Source of the DNA: Bacillus sp. SD088
GTDB lineage: Bacteria; Bacillota; Bacilli; Bacillales; Bacillaceae_C
Direction of reading: 5' to 3'
DNA: 64,000 bases
Assembly (NCBI RefSeq): GCF_017355205.1
Contig: NZ_JADIJK010000003.1
Coordinates: 124,001-188,000, forward strand
Part shown: positions 37,673 to 50,401 of the stretch, piece after piece
How positions within the stretch are numbered: the first letter of the stretch is position 1
Layout of the letters: the number at the start of each line of letters is the position of its first letter
Notes under the pieces: model-generated
The model's database searches: none
Told to the model about the DNA's origin: nothing
What the model saw: the letters and a program-made list of their open reading frames with translations, nothing else
Made by a program: the position numbers and the translations under genes

Positions 37673-37890
37673 GGAGCTGTCCAATAAGTCTTCAACAACG
37701 GAAAAAGAAATGAGAAATGAATGAATCCTCCTTCTTCTTTGTTTGTGAATAAACACTAAGAAAATCGCCAAAAACGCGACACGCCTGCAGGAATAGCATC
37801 AACTGAAGACCCCGGAGCGAAACGAGGAGGCTGAAGCTACCCTTGAGGCAAGGGAGCCTTTTTGGCGATTTTCGATTTAGGGACAGCCCC
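37673..37890. repeat. Dispersed intergenic repeat, family 2 (full copy)
   Basis: Inverted ends GGAGCTGTCC and GGACAGCCCC. The core AAGAAAATCGCCAAAAACG, TGCAGGAATAGCATC and a later GGCGATTTTC match 29622-29770. The sequence AAAATCGCCAAAAA near the left and TTTTTGGCGATTTT near the right can pair, giving a long stem that may act as a terminator between the AraC-type and metallophosphoesterase genes. Confidence 0.85.
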
Positions 37891-37964
37891 AAGTTTAGAT
37901 CACCAACTAAAAAACAAACAAAAAATCTTTCCTAATCAACTATCACGTCAATCAGAAAAGATAT

Positions 37965-40256
37965 TTATAAAACTCTTTTTTCATCTATATTTTGCCGGTA
38001 AGACTTTCGATATTGGCTTGGAGTAATGCCTTCTTCTTTTCTAAATTTCCGAATGAAATTAGACACATCGAAATAACCAATATCTAAAACGATCTCTTTA
38101 ATTGTACGGTTCGTGTGGAATAATTGATCTTTACATTCTTGCATTCGCAATTCCCAAACAAACTGGGTAAAGGTAATCCCCGTTTGCTCTCTGATAAATT
38201 TGCTTAGATAAGTACTAGATATCTGAAAATGATCCGCAATACTTTCTAGGCTAAGGTCATGATGTTTGTACTGTTTTTGAATATATTCCATGATGTTATC
38301 TCGCAGCTGATAATTATGACTTTCTTTTCTTTTTTCAACTTCTAAACAAATTCGATCGATAGAAATATTGGCATTCTCTTTCATCTGAGCCAATGATTGG
38401 AATTCAGACAATTCCTTCACAGCTTCAGTATGATGGAGGATGTCTAATTCAGAAGTGGTTTTCAAAATGGTGTTGATAATATCAAAACAAGTACATTTCA
38501 GTATATGGTTAGAAGTATTCTTTTGGACAAGACTTGATAAGATTTCTGCTAAGATTTCTTTTGCTACAACAGGATCTCCTTGTTTTAAGCTTTGAATAAA
38601 TTTTAAGCGACTTTCTTCTGGAAACCAAATCGTTTCTTTGTTTTCTATAGAAAGATCTTCAAAAAAGATAACTTTATTTGCATAACCTAAGAGGCTATTT
38701 TCTGTAGAGGCAGAGGCTTCAATAAAAGAACGATTGATTTTATGTGCCCCTTTATAAATTCCTCCGACACCAATCACAGGCATCATCAAACGATATTCTT
38801 TTAAGACTTTGATCAAATGGTGTACAAATAATTGGCGATTATCATTCAGATCGGCTGAATTTTCTCTATTACTCACAATGAGGGCAGCAGTATAATCGTG
38901 GACTAATTCCACACCATACCCAGTACAATCTTGATAGGAGACATGATCAATGAGTTTCACAAGCTTTTCCCAATAACAAAAGGCTTCTTGCCGTTTGATT
39001 TTCCCTTTATAAGATAGAGCTATGACGAAAAAGGAGTCCCCTCTTAGAAATACTTTTAGATCATTTGCTAAAGTAGTGATTTCTTGCGCATTGTTCATTT
39101 CACCCTTAAGTAGATTTGATAGAAATTGGGCTCTAACAAAGGGTTTATGTATGACTATTTTTCTCTTTAAGCGCTCGCTATCCTCATATATGGATTCAAT
39201 TTTTGTTCTAATTAACTCAATTTCATTTTTTCCCGCTAGATTTTGTCCGGACTGTTCTTTATTTCTTAGGGAGTGGACTAATTTTTCAATCGGCTTATAA
39301 TGTTTCACAGATAGAAAACAAACAATAATCATCCCGGCTGCCGCAAGAATAAATAATATCACAAAAATGGATTGTTTCAGTGATGTCATTTTTCCATAAA
39401 ACTGTTCTGTAGGCATTACAGTAACAAAAGTCCAATTACTTGTTTGCGAGCGGATAATAGAAAATGAATAATTGTCATTTTCAAAGTCTTCATTGGAAAT
39501 GCCCGTTTTCTCCGAAGAAACCTCTTTTACAAAATCTAAATCCATTTGTATCCCATTTTTATTGGAAACTAGTAAATTAAATTCATCGTCAAAGATAAAG
39601 CTCGCTCCATCATATTTACCTAGCGTATTTTTGATTAAATTGGACAATGATGTTTCTTTAATAAAAAAAGTAACGGTACCAATTGGAATAGAGCTATCAA
39701 TAGGTATAGGATAGGAATAGGCTATAACTCGCTGATTATTACCATTAATAGAAATGGTGTTAATGACTTGTAACATAGAATCAGACTGGGCCTGTAATCC
39801 CTTACTAAGATCTTCTATACTCTGGGGTTGAACCTGATAGTTATTGCGAACAAAAGTCTGAAAAGTACTTACTCCTCTAGAAGAATAAACGAAATCCTTA
39901 GTCTCGTGGAAGTTTATAAATAATTCATCAATAAAAGTGTTGTTCATTTTATACTTTACGATTTCTGTTATAGCTTGTTTATCTAAATAGGGCTGGGTGA
40001 GCATATAAGGTGTTAATCGCTGGTCATTTGAGATTCTAGTGGCCAAATGATTTAGTTCAATTAGTCTTGAATCCGTAATATCTCCAATTTGGTTTATTTT
40101 GTCCGTGTTTGATTGGATGATTTCTCTTTTTAAATTTCCTACTGATAAATGATATAAAATCATACTAATCGTGATAAATGGCAACATGAACACAAGCAAA
40201 TAGGAAAAAAGATATTTATACAATAACCTCGGTTTCTTTTTAGACCATTTGAACAT
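37965..40256 (-). CDS. Membrane-anchored AraC-family regulator (second)
   Basis: 763 residues, the same design as 14275-16560: membrane span at about 15-35, an external sensor region (about 40-285), a second span (IFVILFILAAAGMIIVCFL, about 291-309), a cytoplasmic middle and a C-terminal AraC domain (LESIADHFQISSTYLSKFIRE, IKEIVLDIGYFDVSNFIRKFRKE). It likely controls the metallophosphoesterase-tatA-lyase-lipoprotein genes that follow. A GGAGGAGGGGG site precedes the ATG. Confidence 0.9.
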   Translation of the reverse strand: MFKWSKKKPRLLYKYLFSYLLVFMLPFITISMILYHLSVGNLKREIIQSNTDKINQIGDITDSRLIELNHLATRISNDQRLTPYMLTQPYLDKQAITEIVKYKMNNTFIDELFINFHETKDFVYSSRGVSTFQTFVRNNYQVQPQSIEDLSKGLQAQSDSMLQVINTISINGNNQRVIAYSYPIPIDSSIPIGTVTFFIKETSLSNLIKNTLGKYDGASFIFDDEFNLLVSNKNGIQMDLDFVKEVSSEKTGISNEDFENDNYSFSIIRSQTSNWTFVTVMPTEQFYGKMTSLKQSIFVILFILAAAGMIIVCFLSVKHYKPIEKLVHSLRNKEQSGQNLAGKNEIELIRTKIESIYEDSERLKRKIVIHKPFVRAQFLSNLLKGEMNNAQEITTLANDLKVFLRGDSFFVIALSYKGKIKRQEAFCYWEKLVKLIDHVSYQDCTGYGVELVHDYTAALIVSNRENSADLNDNRQLFVHHLIKVLKEYRLMMPVIGVGGIYKGAHKINRSFIEASASTENSLLGYANKVIFFEDLSIENKETIWFPEESRLKFIQSLKQGDPVVAKEILAEILSSLVQKNTSNHILKCTCFDIINTILKTTSELDILHHTEAVKELSEFQSLAQMKENANISIDRICLEVEKRKESHNYQLRDNIMEYIQKQYKHHDLSLESIADHFQISSTYLSKFIREQTGITFTQFVWELRMQECKDQLFHTNRTIKEIVLDIGYFDVSNFIRKFRKEEGITPSQYRKSYRQNIDEKRVL

Positions 40257-40278
40257 TTTCCCCCTCCTCCCCCTATTT

Positions 40279-40295
40279 TTTGATGCGCTTTCAAA
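40279..40295. promoter_or_regulatory. Possible catabolite-response element (weak)
   Basis: TTTGATGCGCTTTCAAA resembles the CcpA operator (TGAAANCGNTTTCA), with two mismatches from the full consensus. It lies about 20 bp upstream of the regulator 37965-40256, so repression by CcpA is possible. The match alone is not decisive. Confidence 0.3.
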
Positions 40296-40642
40296 AAAGT
40301 CAATTACTCATCTCATATTATAGTAACATGATGCAATTCTTAAAATATAGGTCAATTTTGACAAAAACACAAGGGGGTTCAAGGCCCTAAAAGTAATACA
40401 TGACTATTTCAACAGTATTGCAACAGATGCGTTTTTAATTTTACCTTCATCCTAATAATGGATATATTTTTCTAGCTCTATTTAAATTGATCAACTCTTT
40501 CAAATCAACACCATTATATTCGTATTGTTTATAATTTAGCATAAAAAAACTGCACCTCCAATTGTTAGATGGTATCTAACAATTGAAATGCAGTTCAGAT
40601 TTCTTGTGTTTTTATAGATAAGACACTGTCATTGATGACCGA
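40296..40642. other. Right junction of the carbohydrate island
   Basis: AT-rich sequence between the membrane-anchored regulator and eno. Apart from the eno terminator (40550-40593), I see nothing that can be assigned; no insertion sequence or attachment site is evident here. Confidence 0.6.
40550..40593 (-). terminator. Terminator of the glycolytic operon after eno
   Basis: A stem CAATTGTTAGAT/ATCTAACAATTG with an outer CTGCA/TGCAG pair, followed on the minus strand by TTTTTTT. Confidence 0.88.
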
Positions 40643-42294
<1,652 letters not shown>

Positions 42295-42309
42295 CGTATT
42301 TTTATTATT

Positions 42310-44674
<2,365 letters not shown>

Positions 44675-45859
44675 TTATTTATCATCAAGAGCTGCAACGC
44701 CTGGTAATATTTTCCCTTCCATAAACTCAAGGGAAGCTCCACCACCGGTTGAAATATGACTCATTCGGTCTGCTAAACCGAATTTTTCAACTGCAGCTGC
44801 TGAATCTCCGCCACCAATGACAGAATATGTATTTGTGGCTTTCGCAAGCGCCTCTGCAACAGCTTTTGTTCCACCAGCAAATGCATTCAATTCAAAGACT
44901 CCCATTGGTCCGTTCCAAATGACCAATTTCGATTCTTGAATCACTTTTTGATACGTTTCTCTTGTTTTTGGTCCAATATCCAAGGCTTCCCAATCAGCCG
45001 GAATTTCTTCAATGGAGACCACTTTTTTATTAGCATTTTCTGAGAAGTCATCAGCTACAATTACATCTTGAGGCACGTAAAATTGGACACCTTTTTCCTT
45101 GGCTTTATTCATAAATTGACGTGCAAGGTCAAGCTTATCTTCTTCTAGTAGAGACTTTCCAACTTCATGACCAAGTGCCTTCACAAATGTGTAAGCAAGT
45201 CCACCACCAATAATTAGATTATCTACTTTATCTAATAAATGATCAATTACCCCGATCTTATCTTTTACTTTCGCTCCACCAATAATTGCGGTGAACGGAC
45301 GTTCAGGATTTGATAAAGCTTTGCCTAGAACGAAAAGTTCTTTATCCATTAAAAAGCCTGCTGCTGATGGTAAGAATTTTGCAATGCCTTCTGTTGAAGC
45401 ATGGGCTCTATGTGCAGCACCAAATGCGTCATTCACATACACATCTGCTAAATCAGCAAAAGCTTTTGCCAGTTCAGGATCATTCTTCTCTTCCCCAGCA
45501 TAGAAGCGAACATTTTCCAGTAAGAGGATATCTCCCTCATTTAGCTTAGAAATTTGCTCTTTTACTGATTCACCATAAGCTTCATCTGCTTTGGCTACTT
45601 CTTTTCCTAACAATTCACTTAAACGACGCGCAACAGGAGTAAGACGAAGCTCTTCTTTTACCGTTCCCTTCGGTCGCCCTAAATGACTTGCTAAAAGAAC
45701 GATCGCACCTTGTTCTGAGAGATATTGAATGGTTGGTAGAGCTGCACGAATACGGGTTTCATCCGTAATATTCCCCTCTTCCATGGGGACGTTAAAGTCT
45801 ACTCGGCAAAAAACCTTTTTCCCTTTTACATCAAGGTCTTTGATTGATTTCTTTTCCAT
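44675..45859 (-). CDS. pgk: Phosphoglycerate kinase
   Basis: 394 residues from the ATG at 45857-45859 ([10 protein letters not shown]), which has AGGAGG 9 bases upstream; a longer frame begins 16 codons earlier without a site. It makes ATP from 1,3-bisphosphoglycerate. Seen: FCRVDFNVP, the HLGRPKG substrate loop and the C-terminal [13 protein letters not shown]. The gap to gapA, about 300 bp, is longer than most here. Confidence 0.97.
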   Translation of the reverse strand: MEKKSIKDLDVKGKKVFCRVDFNVPMEEGNITDETRIRAALPTIQYLSEQGAIVLLASHLGRPKGTVKEELRLTPVARRLSELLGKEVAKADEAYGESVKEQISKLNEGDILLLENVRFYAGEEKNDPELAKAFADLADVYVNDAFGAAHRAHASTEGIAKFLPSAAGFLMDKELFVLGKALSNPERPFTAIIGGAKVKDKIGVIDHLLDKVDNLIIGGGLAYTFVKALGHEVGKSLLEEDKLDLARQFMNKAKEKGVQFYVPQDVIVADDFSENANKKVVSIEEIPADWEALDIGPKTRETYQKVIQESKLVIWNGPMGVFELNAFAGGTKAVAEALAKATNTYSVIGGGDSAAAVEKFGLADRMSHISTGGGASLEFMEGKILPGVAALDDK

Positions 45860-46162
45860 AATAGTACCTCCTCCTAGATAAAATGAAACTTCAATCAGTG
45901 GGTACACTGATATAAGATGAACTCAGGCTAATTCTGCCGCTCCTGGCAACACCTGAGTGACCAACATCCTATTGGCCTCAACCAATCGGGCATTTACGGG
46001 CGTTTTTCCTCCACTATTGACACTTCTGATCATCCAAAACATAAGTTGGGAGGTATTACCGACCTTTAATGCGAGATAAAAGATAAAGGGGAAGGGGACT
46101 AATGCCCGCTCCCCCAACTAAGGTGTTTCAAAGTTATTATGCTGTTTCATATATATTATAGA
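45860..46162. other. gapA-pgk intergenic region
   Basis: About 300 bp. It contains a near-palindrome TCAGTGGGTACACTGA at 45896-45911 and a G/C-rich imperfect hairpin around 46095-46120 that could be a partial terminator after gapA. A 64-codon frame on the minus strand has no good ribosome site and no recognised family, so I do not call it a gene. Confidence 0.55.
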
Positions 46163-47236
<1,074 letters not shown>

Positions 47237-48268
47237 CTAAGATATATCTTTTAAAATCGACTTTGCGGCCCCTTCATCTGTAATTAAAATAGTCGATTCA
47301 GGTGCACTTTTAAAATAAGATTTAATCGCTTTGGCTTTTGATTTTCCACCGGCAGCTGCAATCACATACGATTTATCAAATAGATCTGATATTCGTAAAC
47401 CAATGGTGGGGACTTTATGTACTATTTCCCCTTTTTCATCAAAATAATAACCAAAAGCTTCTCCAACTGCTTTTTCACCTATTAATTTTTTCATAACGTT
47501 TTGTTCTGTCGCTCTTCTATTCGCCATGGTGATTGCCTCGCCGATACCATGCACAATAATATCAGCTGATTTAATTTTTTCTACAACATCCATAATAGCA
47601 GGTTCTTTCAGAAGAGATTGCTGAACTTCTAGGCTAACTTGATCTGGCACATATAGGACGCGGTGCACTCCATTTGTCTTCTCTGCCATTGTAGCACAGA
47701 TAACATTGGCTTGATTTTTCAAGTCTTCCCCAAGTCCCCCTCGTGCTGGCACGAACAACAAATCTTTGCCTTGCCCCATCTCTGCTGTAAGCATTTCTGC
47801 GGTACAAGCCATCGTTGTTCCACCTGTTACGGCAATTATTTGCTGATCTTCGAAACAGCGATTAAGTGCTTCTGCACAAGCTTTCCCTAATTCCTCTTTT
47901 ACAATTAAGGATTCATCGCTATCACCTGAAACGATCACTACTTTCTTAATGCCTAACTTTGTCTTTAATGCTAGTTCCGTCTCGCTAATGCCAGTCAATT
48001 CCCTCATCACATCTTCAAGACCTGCAAGCAATTTCTTGCCTTTGCCTGTAACAGACATGCCAGCAGTATTGATGCGGATTAACTGACCAGCCTTAAGAAA
48101 CTCCGCCTCACTTCTTAAAATCCGCTCGGTTGTCCCTAGCATATGGGCAAGTGTACGCCTGCCAACAGGTTCCGTTAAACTAATAGAACGAAGGATCTGA
48201 TAGCGATTTTGCATAACAGACAGCATATCTGGCACTAATTTTGATTGAAGCTTTAAAAGATTGTGCAT
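47237..48268 (-). CDS. cggR: Central glycolytic genes regulator CggR
   Basis: 343 residues, family length. An N-terminal winged helix (GRRTLAHMLGTTERILRSEAEFL, about 37-60) precedes a SorC-type sugar-phosphate-binding domain (VTGGTTMACTAEML near 150). It represses its own operon until fructose-1,6-bisphosphate accumulates. The operator is at 48291-48325, between its promoter and start. Confidence 0.96.
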   Translation of the reverse strand: MHNLLKLQSKLVPDMLSVMQNRYQILRSISLTEPVGRRTLAHMLGTTERILRSEAEFLKAGQLIRINTAGMSVTGKGKKLLAGLEDVMRELTGISETELALKTKLGIKKVVIVSGDSDESLIVKEELGKACAEALNRCFEDQQIIAVTGGTTMACTAEMLTAEMGQGKDLLFVPARGGLGEDLKNQANVICATMAEKTNGVHRVLYVPDQVSLEVQQSLLKEPAIMDVVEKIKSADIIVHGIGEAITMANRRATEQNVMKKLIGEKAVGEAFGYYFDEKGEIVHKVPTIGLRISDLFDKSYVIAAAGGKSKAKAIKSYFKSAPESTILITDEGAAKSILKDIS

Positions 48269-48290
48269 GTTTTTGCTCCTTTACCAGAAG

Positions 48291-48325
48291 GTCGCCTATT
48301 GTCCCGTCAAGACATATAATGTCCC
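48291..48325 (-). promoter_or_regulatory. CggR operator
   Basis: Read on the minus strand: GGGAC-6-TGTC-4-CGGGAC-6-CGAC, a near-perfect match to the Bacillus CggR direct repeat CGGGACN6TGTCN4CGGGACN6TGTC (the last half-site is CGAC). It lies 36-70 bp downstream of the -10 element, so bound CggR would block elongation. Confidence 0.88.
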
Positions 48326-48360
48326 AATTTTACTATAGAAATAGGATAGCAGCTAATTTT

Positions 48361-48389
48361 ATTGTAGCACTGGGTCTTTCACGAATCAA
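48361..48389 (-). promoter_or_regulatory. cggR-glycolytic operon promoter (sigma A)
   Basis: On the minus strand TTGATT, 17 bases, TACAAT. Its position upstream of the CggR operator matches the arrangement of the Bacillus subtilis cggR promoter. Confidence 0.75.
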
Positions 48390-48485
48390 TCTTAACACCG
48401 GGCATTTTTTGTCCCACATAGACATATTGTGACCCAATTAAAATACAATAAAACAATCTACAATTATTTTACCATTAGTCGTTTT

Positions 48486-48728
48486 TTAAAGCAATTTAGA
48501 TTTGACTTTTTCCTCTAAAATCAATAAATCAACGATACCTGATTGAACAATCTCTCCATCGATTTCAATCACAGGAATCATCAAACCGTATTTTTCAGTC
48601 CATTCTTCGTTTGATTCGATGTCTTTTTCAATGATATGAATCGGATAATCATTCTGTAGTAGGTTTAGGATACTTTTCGCATCGACACAAAGGCTACATC
48701 TGTCTCTTGTGTAAAAAATAATCTCCAT
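48486..48728 (-). CDS. Small glutaredoxin/thioredoxin-fold protein
   Basis: 80 residues. The redox motif CSLC (in YTRDRCSLCVDAK, about residue 12) is followed by IIEKDIESNEEWTEKYGLMIPVIEIDGE with the cis-proline of the thioredoxin fold. It is a DUF836/glutaredoxin-like protein of the type often found near cggR in Bacillus; its partner is unknown. Its leader lies back to back with the proposed antisense RNA. Confidence 0.85.
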   Translation of the reverse strand: MEIIFYTRDRCSLCVDAKSILNLLQNDYPIHIIEKDIESNEEWTEKYGLMIPVIEIDGEIVQSGIVDLLILEEKVKSKLL

Positions 48729-48787
48729 AATCTATCCTTCTTTCTTATTTCCTTTTTCACGTTGTTACGATAATTATTTTTAGGATG

Positions 48788-48815
48788 TGTACAAGCGCCT
48801 TTTTTATGTTATAAT
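48788..48815 (+). promoter_or_regulatory. Candidate promoter of the antisense RNA
   Basis: TGTACA, 16 bases, TATAAT. It points rightward, toward the toxin gene, and starts transcription near 48822. The -35 is 4 of 6 to consensus. Confidence 0.55.
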
Positions 48816-48821
48816 GAACAT

Positions 48822-48970
48822 AGAAACCTTACATTTGCATACAATAATAAGGACCGTCCATGCGCGAACATGGATCAGTCCCCAATAGACCGATCCCCGT
48901 CAAGAGGGGTAGGTAGCGGGCAAAATAATCCCTCACATACCTGCCAGAGTGCATGAGGGATTATTTTTTA
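48822..48970 (+). ncRNA. Candidate antitoxin RNA, convergent with the holin-like toxin gene
   Basis: About 149 nt from the promoter at 48788-48815. It contains a hairpin GGACCGTCCATG...CATGGATCAGTCC and ends in a strong terminator, AATAATCCCTCA / TGAGGGATTATT followed by a T run (48924-48970). The same stem ends the toxin transcript from the other strand, so the two RNAs overlap over about 50 nt at their 3' ends, as in txpA-RatA type I systems. The RNA itself is inferred from these signals. Confidence 0.55.
48924..48970. terminator. Bidirectional terminator shared by toxin mRNA and antisense RNA
   Basis: A 12-bp perfect stem with T runs on both sides: TTATTTTTTA after it on the plus strand and ATTATTTTG on the minus strand. 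The toxin stop codon lies within the stem. Confidence 0.8.
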
Positions 48971-49047
48971 TGGTTTTTATCAGAAACGATAAACGCAATT
49001 AACATCCCGAAAGATATCATAAGCGTTAACTCACTAACAATGTCCAT
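48961..49047 (-). CDS. Small holin-like membrane peptide, candidate type I toxin
   Basis: 28 residues, MDIVSELTLMISFGMLIAF and then a short charged tail ending HKK. One membrane span and the length and shape match the putative holin-like toxins of Firmicutes (Hol_Tox-type). A very strong Shine-Dalgarno, GGGAGGGAGGTGAT, precedes the ATG at 49045-49047. A second ATG two codons upstream is too close to it. A plus-strand RNA overlaps its 3' end. Expression would depolarise the membrane; this is inference from size and context. Confidence 0.72.
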   Translation of the reverse strand: MDIVSELTLMISFGMLIAFIVSDKNHKK

Positions 49048-49147
49048 TGGCATCACCTCCCTCCCGGGAAGTCTCTCATCCGAAGACTTACGGCAGAGCA
49101 ACAGTGCTACCAAATTCCCTCATGCGAAGCCGATCTATTGTTCTTAT

Positions 49148-49156
49148 ATTATACCA
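49148..49156 (-). promoter_or_regulatory. Extended -10 promoter of the toxin gene
   Basis: Minus strand TGGTATAAT (extended -10). It gives a leader of about 90 nt to the toxin start. The leader can fold: AAGTCTTC and GAGACTTCCCGGGAGG elements overlap the Shine-Dalgarno, so translation may be limited by structure. Confidence 0.55.
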
Positions 49157-49293
49157 TATTAAAAGGAGCAATAGGCCGATTCCTTTAATGGATTGGAAAT
49201 TTTTATTAAACAAACCGCTCTAACACACAAAAAATATAGCTTGCATTCTATTGAAACTTGTTCTATAATTTCATATCGTACGCTTCTTTTTTT

Positions 49294-49365
49294 GCCCTCG
49301 TAGTGTAACGGATAACACGTAAGATTCCGGTTCTTAAAATGTGGGTTCGATTCCTGCCGAGGGCG
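49294..49365 (+). tRNA. tRNA-Arg(CCG)
   Basis: 72 nt. Acceptor GCCCTCG pairs with CGAGGGC, discriminator G. D-arm GTGT...ACAC, anticodon stem TAAGA/TCTTA around the loop TTCCGGT (anticodon CCG, for CGG codons), T-arm GTGGG-TTCGATT-CCTGC. CCA is not encoded. It precedes clpP, as trnQ-Arg does in Bacillus subtilis. Confidence 0.95.
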
Positions 49366-49378
49366 TAATAATACTGAT

Positions 49379-49404
49379 ACACCAACTTTTGTTGGTGTTT
49401 TTTT
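49379..49404 (+). terminator. Terminator after tRNA-Arg
   Basis: ACACCAAC-TTTT-GTTGGTGT followed by six Ts. Confidence 0.9.
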
Positions 49405-49702
49405 ATGTTGTTGACCAAGTAAGTGGATTTTTCATTCATATATAAAAACAATATCCCAAATTAAGAAGGAGGGACAAGGAAAGCTGCCCCGCATTGACGC
49501 GAAGTTTTGCGTTAACAAAAATCACATATTTTTGTTTAAAATCATCTCAAATGGAGAATATGGTATGTTATAGGAACAAATTTCCAAAAGTCAAATGTCA
49601 GGTTGATTATTTGACCTTTATTGACCATCAGTGTATGATAAGAATACATAAAGTTTTCAACACTTTAGGGAATCTGTTTTTTTAAAAAAGGAGGAGAAAT
49701 AA
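49405..49702. other. clpP leader region
   Basis: AT-rich upstream region of clpP. It contains the CtsR site and promoter at 49610-49650; the rest has no gene. Confidence 0.6.
49610..49650 (+). promoter_or_regulatory. CtsR operator overlapping the clpP promoter
   Basis: TTTGACC-TTT-ATTGACC at 49610-49626 is the reverse of the CtsR heptad repeat (A/G)GTCAAA-NAN-(A/G)GTCAAA, with one mismatch. The second half is also a -35 (TTGACC), 18 bases before TACATA at 49645-49650. CtsR would repress clpP and release it at heat shock. Confidence 0.82.
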
Positions 49703-50305
49703 ATGAATTTAATTCCTACAGTTATTGAACAAACAAGTAGAGGGGAACGAGCTTATGACATTTATTCTCGTTTGCTAAAAGACCGTATTATTATGCTTGG
49801 AAGTGGTATTGATGACAATGTGTCAAATTCCATTGTAGCACAGCTTTTATTCTTAGAAGCGGAGAATCCTGAAAAAGATATTACGATCTTCATTAACAGT
49901 CCTGGCGGAAGTATTACAGCAGGAATGGCGATCTATGATACCATGCAATATATTAAACCAGATGTCTCTACAATTTGTACGGGGATGGCTGCCTCAATGG
50001 GGGCTTTCTTGCTCGCCGCTGGTAAAAAAGGCAAAAGATTTGCTTTGCCTAACAGTGAAGTGATGATTCACCAACCACTTGGTGGTGCCCAAGGGCAAGC
50101 AACTGAAATTGAAATTGCGGCTAAACGGATTCTATTCTTACGTGAAAAGCTCAACCAAATTTTAGCTGATCGTACAGGTCAACCACTTGAAGTCATTCAA
50201 CGTGATACAGACCGCGATAACTTTATGACAGCTGAAAGAGCGAAAGAATACGGGCTAATTGATAGAATCATCGAACGTAAAGAAGAAATTGAGGAGAAAA
50301 AATAA
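49703..50305 (+). CDS. clpP: ATP-dependent Clp protease proteolytic subunit
   Basis: 200 residues. The catalytic Ser lies in [14 protein letters not shown] (about 98), the His in [11 protein letters not shown] (about 123) and the Asp in [10 protein letters not shown] (about 172). Degrades unfolded or tagged proteins with ClpC/ClpX. AAGGAGGAG precedes the ATG. CtsR control is expected. It is one of the few plus-strand genes. Confidence 0.98.
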   Translation: MNLIPTVIEQTSRGERAYDIYSRLLKDRIIMLGSGIDDNVSNSIVAQLLFLEAENPEKDITIFINSPGGSITAGMAIYDTMQYIKPDVSTICTGMAASMGAFLLAAGKKGKRFALPNSEVMIHQPLGGAQGQATEIEIAAKRILFLREKLNQILADRTGQPLEVIQRDTDRDNFMTAERAKEYGLIDRIIERKEEIEEKK

Positions 50306-50321
50306 TATTACCTAAAATTTC

Positions 50322-50364
50322 AAAAAGGTGATGAAGATTACATAATGATCTTCATCACCTTTTT
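50322..50364. terminator. Bidirectional terminator between clpP and the ABC exporter gene
   Basis: A 17-bp perfect stem, AAAAAGGTGATGAAGAT/ATCTTCATCACCTTTTT, with A and T runs at both ends, between two convergent genes. Confidence 0.92.
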
Positions 50365-50401
50365 GATTGGCTTGTTTACTTCTAAATTAGAACCCGGCTT
50401 A

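Noticed and set aside
45923-46117. A 64-codon minus-strand frame in the gapA-pgk gap
   Set aside because: No ribosome site, no recognised family, and low-complexity leader-like sequence; treated as non-coding.
48822-48970. A riboswitch or T-box upstream of a neighbouring gene
   Set aside because: The segment has no conserved riboswitch core, and no gene follows it on the plus strand within reach; convergent antitoxin RNA is the better explanation.
48953-49162. A 69-codon plus-strand frame over the toxin gene
   Set aside because: It is the antisense of the small toxin and lacks a ribosome site; the minus-strand frame has the strong one.
49263-49451. A 62-codon minus-strand frame
   Set aside because: It overlaps the tRNA-Arg gene and its terminator; not coding.
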